Shown: positions 27,203 to 33,101 of the stretch, in pieces
How the letters are laid out: the number at the start of each line of letters is the position of its first letter
Position numbering within the stretch: the stretch's first letter is position 1
Assembly: GCA_016872115.1 (NCBI GenBank)
Contig: VHBC01000020.1
Coordinates: 1 to 43,161 of the forward strand
Reading direction: 5' to 3'
DNA length: 43,161 nt
Source of the DNA: Sphingomonadales bacterium
Lineage (GTDB): Bacteria; Bacteroidota; Bacteroidia; Flavobacteriales_D; Crocinitomicaceae
Notes under the pieces: model-generated
The model's database searches: none
Seen by the model: only the letters and a program-made list of their open reading frames with translations
Told to the model about the DNA's origin: nothing
Position numbers and translations under genes: made by a program

Positions 27203-27902
27203 TTTTTGGCAGCAAATCTTTTTGTCTGTTTATGTCATCTGTTTTGGTGCAGGGTTATTTCAATGGGGACAAATCCATGATGATTTTGACAATCAAAACT
27301 TTACAAAAGCACTATTTCAAGGCATCCTCGTTGGTTATGTCTATTTTGGTTTTCAAACAAAGCTACATTGGAGAACAGGTTGGTTGGATAAGGTTCATTT
27401 TTTAGTGCCGATTGCACTGTATTTAATGACCTACCAAGCTGTTTTTCCTTTCCTTTGGTTTTGGACTTTATTGTTGCTGCAGTTGCTTTTACTCTTGACT
27501 TACGACAACAGCAACGTTGCCTGGAGAAGAATTCCCATTCTCAAAAATATGCTCATTGCGACAATGTGGTTTATTCAGCTCAACCTCATTCCAGCGCTTG
27601 CTGGGGCGGATAATTTGGCCTTTGCGCCGTTTTTTATCTTCTACTTGGCACTGAGTATTCAGGTCGATATTGAAGACATAGAAGAAGATACCGGAAAAAT
27701 AAAGACTTTAGCAGCTCTTTTAGGTAAAGATGCCGCTTCCTACTTGGTCGTCTTTTTACTCTCATTATTTGCCTTTATTATTGGTCTGCCATGGGTGTGG
27801 ATCTTGTTGGGCTTCCTGGTAATAAAACGCGAATTTACCTTGCCCAAGCGCAGCTATGACGCTCTGCTCTTCGTTCTTGGCCTTTACTTTTTGCTTCGTT
27901 AA
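27186..27902 (+). CDS. UbiA-like membrane protein (divergent prenyltransferase fold)
   Basis: A 238-residue protein with about seven transmembrane helices. Residues 161-174 (DIEDIEEDTGKIKT) match the second Asp-rich motif of UbiA-type prenyltransferases, D-x3-D-x3-D-x-G-x-KT in general form. The first canonical motif (NDxxDxxxD) is not evident. The only early acidic cluster is DDFD at 32-35, and a conserved-looking RRIPILKN segment (114-121) sits between helices. It may therefore be a catalytically altered or differently specific relative; I cannot assign a substrate. It overlaps the family 9 glycosyltransferase by 17 bases, which suggests an envelope-related role such as polyprenyl or lipid handling. 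Confidence 0.65.
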   Translation: MQLKNSFWQQIFLSVYVICFGAGLFQWGQIHDDFDNQNFTKALFQGILVGYVYFGFQTKLHWRTGWLDKVHFLVPIALYLMTYQAVFPFLWFWTLLLLQLLLLLTYDNSNVAWRRIPILKNMLIATMWFIQLNLIPALAGADNLAFAPFFIFYLALSIQVDIEDIEEDTGKIKTLAALLGKDAASYLVVFLLSLFAFIIGLPWVWILLGFLVIKREFTLPKRSYDALLFVLGLYFLLR

Positions 27903-27922
27903 GTTCAAGCTTTGTATCTTTG
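27890..27922 (+). promoter_or_regulatory. Promoter of leuS
   Basis: TTTG (27890-27893), 21-base spacer, TATCTTTG (27915-27922). The -33 lies in the last codons of the preceding gene. Predicted start is near 27926, about 15 bases before the ATG at 27941. Confidence 0.75.
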
Positions 27923-27940
27923 TGCTTTCTAAGAGCAAAC

Positions 27941-30718
27941 ATGGACTACACATTCAACGCAATTGAGGCTAAATGGCGCCAACTTTGGCAAGAGCGCAAC
28001 ACTTACCTAGTTACCGAAGATCCAAATAAACCCAAGTATTATGTGTTGGACATGTTTCCTTATCCTTCGGGTGCAGGCTTGCACGTAGGGCATCCGCTAG
28101 GCTATATCGCCTCGGATATCTATGCGCGCTACAAGCGCTTGCAAGGTTTCAATGTATTGCATCCCATGGGCTATGATTCTTTTGGCTTACCTGCAGAACA
28201 ATACGCCATTCAAACTGGCCAACACCCTGCCATTACTACCAAAGAGAATATTGCACGTTACCGCGAACAGCTCGATCTCATGGGCTTTAGTTTTGACTGG
28301 AGCCGCGAGGTACGTACTTCAGAACCGTCATACTATAAATGGACGCAATGGATTTTCAAGCAACTTTTCAATGCGTATTACGATAGCAGTGCGAATAAAG
28401 CTAAGAATATCAGCAAGTTAATTGCTCAATTTGAACAAGAAGGAAATATCTATGTCACTGCCATACACGATTGTGAACAACAATTTGATGCTGCTACTTG
28501 GAAAGGCTTTTCAGCTGTTCAAAAAGAAGAAATATTACAGCAATACAGAATGGCTTATTTAGCCGAGAGTTGGGTGAATTGGTGCCCGGCTTTAGGTACG
28601 GTTTTGGCCAATGACGAAATCGTTAATGGCGTTTCAGAGCGCGGAGGCCACCCTGTTGAACAAAAGCGCATGATGCAGTGGTCTATGCGCATCAAAGCCT
28701 ATTCAGAACGCTTATTAGAAGGCTTAGACCGCATTGATTGGTCTGACGCCCTCAAAGAACAACAACGCAACTGGATTGGCAAATCAAAAGGTGCTAGTGT
28801 ACATTTTGAAGTAAAGGACAGTCAGCTACAAATTGAAGTATTTACCACGCGTCCGGACACCATCTTTGGTGTAAGTTTCATGGTGCTGGCTCCAGAGCAC
28901 CCGTTTGTAGGGGAAATCTGTACTGATGCACAACGATCGGCCGTTGAAGCGTATCAACAGCAAGCTGCCCTCAAAACAGAGCGCGACCGCCAGGCAGATG
29001 TCAAAAATATATCTGGTGCATTTACGGGCGCCTATGCCGTTCATCCATTTACCGGTCATGAAATTCCAATTTGGATCGGAGACTATGTTTTGGCCTCATA
29101 TGGTACAGGCGCTGTTATGGCGGTCCCTTGTGGAGACCAACGCGACTACGATTTTGCCAAGCACTTCGGGTTGCCGATCCCAAATATTTTTGCAGACATC
29201 GATATTGATGAAGCAGCTTATGCTGAAAAAGATGCCATTATAGCCAATTCCGATTTCTTAAACGGTCTTGATGTCAAAGCCGCCTCTGAAAAAGTAATTG
29301 CAGCCATTGAAAATAAAGGAATAGGTCAAGGAAAAACGAATTACCGCTTGCGCGATGCTGTTTTTTCGCGTCAGCGTTATTGGGGCGAACCTTTCCCTGT
29401 CTACTACCAAGACGGACTCCCACAATTAGTAGACGACGAAATGTTACCTATTACGCTGCCAGAAGTAGATGCCTATTTGCCAACTGCCGATGGCGAGCCA
29501 CCGCTCGCAAGAGCCTCTAAAGAGGCCTGGTCTTGTCAATTGGGCGAGCGCATGGAATACAACACTATGCCAGGATGGGCTGGAAGTTCTTGGTATTTTT
29601 TACGCTACATGGATCCGCATAATGATGCCGCATTTGCCGATCCTGCGAAGCTCGCTTACTGGAAGCAAGTCGATTTATACATAGGTGGCTCAGAGCATGC
29701 TACAGGTCATTTATTATATGCGCGATTTTGGACAAAAGTCCTCTTTGATCTTGGTTATTTGGAGTTCGATGAACCGTTTGCTAAGCTTATCAATCAAGGC
29801 ATGATTCTCGGCAAATCCGCGATAGCCTATATCGGACCCGACCAAAAAATGTATTCTTTGGAGATGCTTCCGGAACAAAAAGAGGGTTTCAGAGAGGTGC
29901 GCATTCTCATCGATTTACTCAATGACGACGACAGCATTCAGCTCGACGCTTTGAAAGCTTGGCAGCCGCAATACGCGAATCAAGAATTTGTTACCAATGC
30001 AGCAGGAAAGGTTATTGTAAAAAGAGAAGTCGACAAAATGTCAAAGCGTTGGTACAACGTGGTAACCCCAGATGATCTTTGTCAAAAATTTGGAGCAGAC
30101 ACACTGCGCATGTATGAAATGTTTTTAGGTCCACTCGAACAAAGTAAGCCCTGGGATACCAAAGGAATTACTGGTGTACACGGGTTTTTAAAGAAATATT
30201 GGCGTTTGTTTCATTTAGGAGGCCATTTTGAAGTGACCGATCAAGAACCTCGCCCTGAAGCACTGAAAACTTTACACAAAACCATCAAAAAGCTTACCGA
30301 CGATCTCGATCGTTTTTCTTTCAATACGGGTGTTTCTAGCTTCATGATCTGTGTCAATGAACTCACAGATCAAAAGTGCAACAACCGCTACATTTTGGAA
30401 CAATTGACCATATTAATGGCGCCTTATGCGCCGCATATTTGCGAAGAGATTTGGTCACAGTTGCGCCCTGGAACAAGCAGTATTTTCGATGCGTCTTATC
30501 CTGTTTTTGATGCGCGTTATTTGCAAGAGGCAAATTTTGATTACCCTGTTTCTTTTAACGGCAAAATGCGTTTTAAAGTAAATCTAGACTTGGCGCTGTC
30601 TTTAGCAGAAGTTGAACAGGAGGTGCTTTCAAAGCCAGAGGCTCAAAAATGGTTAGAGGGCAAAACGCCTAAAAAAGTGATCGTGGTACACGGTAAAATT
30701 GTGAATATTGTGCTTTAA
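27941..30718 (+). CDS. leuS: Leucyl-tRNA synthetase
   Basis: LeuRS charges tRNA-Leu. It has 925 residues from the ATG at 27941; an upstream in-frame TTG at 27920 overlaps the -7 promoter element and is rejected. The class Ia signatures are present: FPYPSGAGLHVGHPLGY with the HxGH variant HVGH near residue 48, and VDKMSKRWYNVV near 705, where the usual final Ser of KMSKS is Arg. The CP1 editing region lies between (TTRPDTIFGVSFMVLAPEH, then YGTGAVMAVPCGDQRD). The YIGGSEHATGHLLY segment and the C-terminal anticodon-binding helices are intact. It converges on the MerR-type gene with a 14-base gap. Confidence 0.98.
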   Translation: MDYTFNAIEAKWRQLWQERNTYLVTEDPNKPKYYVLDMFPYPSGAGLHVGHPLGYIASDIYARYKRLQGFNVLHPMGYDSFGLPAEQYAIQTGQHPAITTKENIARYREQLDLMGFSFDWSREVRTSEPSYYKWTQWIFKQLFNAYYDSSANKAKNISKLIAQFEQEGNIYVTAIHDCEQQFDAATWKGFSAVQKEEILQQYRMAYLAESWVNWCPALGTVLANDEIVNGVSERGGHPVEQKRMMQWSMRIKAYSERLLEGLDRIDWSDALKEQQRNWIGKSKGASVHFEVKDSQLQIEVFTTRPDTIFGVSFMVLAPEHPFVGEICTDAQRSAVEAYQQQAALKTERDRQADVKNISGAFTGAYAVHPFTGHEIPIWIGDYVLASYGTGAVMAVPCGDQRDYDFAKHFGLPIPNIFADIDIDEAAYAEKDAIIANSDFLNGLDVKAASEKVIAAIENKGIGQGKTNYRLRDAVFSRQRYWGEPFPVYYQDGLPQLVDDEMLPITLPEVDAYLPTADGEPPLARASKEAWSCQLGERMEYNTMPGWAGSSWYFLRYMDPHNDAAFADPAKLAYWKQVDLYIGGSEHATGHLLYARFWTKVLFDLGYLEFDEPFAKLINQGMILGKSAIAYIGPDQKMYSLEMLPEQKEGFREVRILIDLLNDDDSIQLDALKAWQPQYANQEFVTNAAGKVIVKREVDKMSKRWYNVVTPDDLCQKFGADTLRMYEMFLGPLEQSKPWDTKGITGVHGFLKKYWRLFHLGGHFEVTDQEPRPEALKTLHKTIKKLTDDLDRFSFNTGVSSFMICVNELTDQKCNNRYILEQLTILMAPYAPHICEEIWSQLRPGTSSIFDASYPVFDARYLQEANFDYPVSFNGKMRFKVNLDLALSLAEVEQEVLSKPEAQKWLEGKTPKKVIVVHGKIVNIVL

Positions 30719-30732
30719 TTGAAAGCAGCTTT

Positions 30733-31602
30733 TCACTGAAATAGCGCTAATAAGCTACCTGGATTTTTAACCTCTGTGATGAGTCCTTGCAAAGCTTCGC
30801 TGTGCGTATGAATTTGTGCACCGCCGGCAAGCAACTTCACATCCGGCGCATCGTTGGCAAGCTGCTTAAAATACCCTACAATAAAATGCTGATCCACTGC
30901 GGTTAACCAGCTGCTCAATACAACAGTTGGTTTGAGACGCTCAATGCAGTCGACAAGAGAATCGTAAGGAAGGCTTTGGCCAAGGTAATAAGTACAATAA
31001 CCTTTTGATCGGAGTAAATATTGATAGAAAAGAAGTCCGATTTCATGCCAGTCGTGTTCAGGTAAAAAGAGTAGAATGCTTTCGTTAGCTCTGGTTGGTA
31101 TCGGTAACTTATCGATTTCGGTAATGACCTTTTGTCTGATTAGATTTGAAATGAAATGTTCTTGAGCGGCTGTAATGCTATTGACTAACCACATGACGCC
31201 AATTCGATCGAGAAAAGGAATGAGGTTTTCAGCAAAGGTGGCTTCAAGTCCTTTGTTGTCGATGAGGTCGTTGAGTGTATTGCGAAAGAGTTGTTCGTCT
31301 AGTTCAAGTAAGGCCAAAATCAGTTTCTCTTCGGCATTATCTACAGAGGAGTTCAGTCTGATTTCTGCAACCTTCTCGTGAATGGCGTTCATGCCCATAG
31401 TGGCAATCTTAGAAATTTTGACTCCTTTTTTATTCAGTAAACCTACATTGAGCAGGAAAGATAAATCGGCATCAGAATAAGTCCGAATTTTGGTATCGGT
31501 TCTTTCCGGGATGAGCATTCCGTAGCGCTTTTCCCAAATGCGGATGGTGTGCGCTTTGATGCCTGTTAGTACTTCTATATCTTTGATCTTATACTCTGCC
31601 AT
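30733..31602 (-). CDS. CarH-type MerR regulator with B12-binding domain
   Basis: A 289-residue transcription factor: an N-terminal MerR helix-turn-helix (residues 3-70, IKDIEVLTGIKAHTIRIWEKRYG), a helical bundle, and a C-terminal cobalamin-binding Rossmann domain. All ligand motifs of AdoB12 photoreceptors of the CarH group are present. W138-x9-E148-H149 forms the upper-face cap. D184-x-H186-x2-G189, 41 residues, S231-x-L233, 26 residues and G260-G261 form the base-off B12 site. Family knowledge says such proteins repress in the dark as tetramers and release DNA when light breaks the Co-C bond. Its usual carotenoid or photolyase targets are not in this window. It has its own promoter overlapping that of engB. 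Confidence 0.9.
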   Translation of the reverse strand: MAEYKIKDIEVLTGIKAHTIRIWEKRYGMLIPERTDTKIRTYSDADLSFLLNVGLLNKKGVKISKIATMGMNAIHEKVAEIRLNSSVDNAEEKLILALLELDEQLFRNTLNDLIDNKGLEATFAENLIPFLDRIGVMWLVNSITAAQEHFISNLIRQKVITEIDKLPIPTRANESILLFLPEHDWHEIGLLFYQYLLRSKGYCTYYLGQSLPYDSLVDCIERLKPTVVLSSWLTAVDQHFIVGYFKQLANDAPDVKLLAGGAQIHTHSEALQGLITEVKNPGSLLALFQ

Positions 31603-31606
31603 AACT

Positions 31607-31628
31607 GTTGTATCCCCTGCGTAACAAC
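31607..31628. promoter_or_regulatory. Inverted repeat in the CarH-type gene leader (possible operator)
   Basis: GTTGT (31607-31611) and ACAAC (31624-31628) form an inverted repeat with a 12-base centre, located between the predicted transcription start (about 31652, minus strand) and the regulator's ATG at 31602. An autoregulatory binding site is possible. The arms are only five bases, so chance is not excluded. Confidence 0.35.
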
Positions 31629-31655
31629 CTAACTCATAGATTGTTCACGAGGCAG

Positions 31656-31685
31656 CAAAAATAAAAGTTTCCTGTAACTTTGCAA
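31656..31685 (-). promoter_or_regulatory. Promoter of the CarH-type regulator
   Basis: On the minus strand TTG (31685-31683), a 19-base spacer and TATTTTTG (31663-31656). The -33 lies on the engB start region and the spacer contains the engB -7 element, so the two divergent promoters overlap. Confidence 0.65.
31675..31682 (+). promoter_or_regulatory. -7 element of engB
   Basis: TAACTTTG matches TAnnTTTG exactly and ends four bases before the engB ATG, predicting a leaderless mRNA. No clear -33 TTG at the right distance. Confidence 0.55.
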
Positions 31686-31686
31686 G

Positions 31687-32277
31687 ATGCAAATTAAAAG
31701 TGCCGAATTCATTATTTCAAACACCGAAGTCAGTAAATGCCCCACAGATGGCAAAGCGGAATTCGCGTTTATTGGCAGGTCCAATGTAGGCAAGTCTTCT
31801 TTAATCAATATGCTGACTGCCAAAAAAGGCCTTGCCAAAACTTCGGGAACTCCAGGAAAAACACAACTCATCAATCATTTTTTGATCAACGAGCATTGGT
31901 ACTTAGTTGACTTGCCAGGTTACGGCTATGCCAAAGTAAGTCGCTCGCAGCGCAGTTCTTTTGAGCGTTTTATTGCGGACTACCTCACCAAACGCGAGAC
32001 ACTTTACAATATTTTTGTGCTTTTAGATGCCCGTTTAGAGCCTCAAAAAATCGACCTCGAATTCATGAATTGGTGTGGAGAAAAAGGCTTGCCCTTTTCA
32101 ATGGTATTCACTAAAATCGACAAACTTTCAAGTACGGCACTCCAAAAGAATTTGGCCAAATACAAAAAAGAAATGCTCAAGTACTGGGCAGAAATGCCAC
32201 CTGTCTTTACCACATCGAGTGAATCAGGTTTTGGTAAAGAACCCTTGCTCAATTATATCGAGCAAATCTTAGCATAA
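31687..32277 (+). CDS. engB: Ribosome biogenesis GTPase YihA/EngB
   Basis: EngB is an essential TrmE-Era-EngA-EngB-class GTPase involved in late 50S subunit assembly. It has 196 residues, the standard size. The G1 loop GRSNVGKS is at residues 30-37, the switch I segment [14 protein letters not shown] follows, then G3 DLPGYGYA, G4 TKIDK and G5 in the TTSSESGFG region. The ATG at 31687 is four bases after the -7 element TAACTTTG. It is divergent from the CarH-type regulator and followed by yebC, which has its own promoter. Confidence 0.96.
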   Translation: MQIKSAEFIISNTEVSKCPTDGKAEFAFIGRSNVGKSSLINMLTAKKGLAKTSGTPGKTQLINHFLINEHWYLVDLPGYGYAKVSRSQRSSFERFIADYLTKRETLYNIFVLLDARLEPQKIDLEFMNWCGEKGLPFSMVFTKIDKLSSTALQKNLAKYKKEMLKYWAEMPPVFTTSSESGFGKEPLLNYIEQILA

Positions 32278-32291
32278 CACAACAATTAGGG

Positions 32292-32323
32292 TTTGAATTT
32301 TCTTGTCGAATTCCTTATTTTTG
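32292..32323 (+). promoter_or_regulatory. Promoter of yebC
   Basis: TTTG (32292-32295), 20-base spacer, TATTTTTG (32316-32323); predicted start near 32327, about 15 bases before the ATG at 32342. It rules out the in-frame TTG start at 32303, which lies inside the promoter. Confidence 0.75.
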
Positions 32324-32341
32324 CCCAAAAGTAAAAGCATA

Positions 32342-33052
32342 ATGGGAAGAGCATTCGAATACCGCAGAGCAGCCAAAGAAAAACGTTGGGACAAAATGTC
32401 CAAAATGTTTCCAAAACTCGGCAAGGCCATTACCATGGCTGCCAAAGAGGGCGGAATAGACCCAACTACCAACGCTAAATTGCGCACCGCCATTCAAAAT
32501 GCCAAATCCGAGAACATGCCCAAGGACAATATCGAGTCCGCCATTAAGCGCGCCGCTCAAAAAGATATTGCGTCTTTCACCGAGGTCAACTACGAAGCCA
32601 AGGGCCCTCATGGCGTATTGGTTTATGTGGAGTGTGCCACCGACAATCCCACGCGAACGGTTGCCAATGTAAAGTCCTATTTCAACAAAGCCGGAGGCGC
32701 GGTGGTGCCCAATGGCTCCATGGAATTTATGTTTGCCCGCAAAAGCGTTTTTGAGATTGTTCGTACACCTGAAATGGACCCAGAAATGCTAGAGCTCGAA
32801 CTCATCGACGCCGGTTGCGAAGAAATCGAAATCGAAGATGAACAAATCACTGTTTACGGAGATTATACCGCTTTTGGAACACTAGCCAAAGCCCTAGAAG
32901 ACATGCAAATTGAGGTTCAAAAATCAAGCCTCAAGCGCATACCAACCAGCCCTGTTGAGTTCACCGAAGAACAACTCGTTGACATCGAAAAAATGCTCGA
33001 TAAAATCGAAGACGATGACGACATCCAGCAGGTCTTTACCAATATTGCATAA
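32342..33052 (+). CDS. yebC: YebC/PmpR-family protein
   Basis: A 236-residue member of the YebC/PmpR/TACO1 family, described both as DNA-binding regulators and as translation factors that relieve ribosome stalling at proline runs. The N-terminus [19 protein letters not shown] replaces the usual MAGHSKW opening with the variant common in Bacteroidota. It is followed by the family segments [26 protein letters not shown] and YEAKGPHGV. The C-terminal acidic end ([14 protein letters not shown]) is typical. The start at 32342 is fixed by the promoter just upstream. The gene stands alone between engB and the porW-like gene. Confidence 0.93.
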   Translation: MGRAFEYRRAAKEKRWDKMSKMFPKLGKAITMAAKEGGIDPTTNAKLRTAIQNAKSENMPKDNIESAIKRAAQKDIASFTEVNYEAKGPHGVLVYVECATDNPTRTVANVKSYFNKAGGAVVPNGSMEFMFARKSVFEIVRTPEMDPEMLELELIDAGCEEIEIEDEQITVYGDYTAFGTLAKALEDMQIEVQKSSLKRIPTSPVEFTEEQLVDIEKMLDKIEDDDDIQQVFTNIA

Positions 33053-33078
33053 ATTACATACTAAAAACGTATTTTTTG
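33045..33078 (+). promoter_or_regulatory. Candidate promoter of the porW-like gene
   Basis: TTG (33045-33047), a 22-base spacer and TATTTTTTG (33070-33078), which has one extra base inside TAnnTTTG. Both the spacer and the element depart slightly from consensus. The last G overlaps a perfect 12-base palindrome. Confidence 0.35.
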
Positions 33079-33089
33079 CGTTATAACGC
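33078..33089. repeat. 12-base perfect palindrome before the porW-like gene
   Basis: GCGTTATAACGC is self-complementary and sits 12 bases before the ATG at 33102, immediately behind a candidate -7 element. It could be an operator or a small RNA hairpin. There is no long T run after it, so it is not a convincing terminator. Confidence 0.4.
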
Positions 33090-33101
33090 CTTTCAACATT
33101 C

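Noticed and set aside
27920..27940. Upstream TTG start for leuS
   Set aside because: It overlaps the last bases of the TATCTTTG promoter element; the ATG at 27941 gives the normal LeuRS N-terminus.
30034..30048. KMSKR instead of KMSKS in LeuRS as a sign of inactivity
   Set aside because: The two Lys residues and the rest of the loop are kept and the last position varies in class I synthetases, so it is not evidence of lost function.
30719..30734. Possible terminator between leuS and the CarH-type gene
   Set aside because: The dyad TGAAA...TTTCA is short and AT-rich with no clear T tract outside the stem; kept out of the feature list.
32303..32341. Upstream TTG start for yebC
   Set aside because: It lies between the -33 and -7 elements; the family N-terminus MGRAFEYRR begins at 32342.
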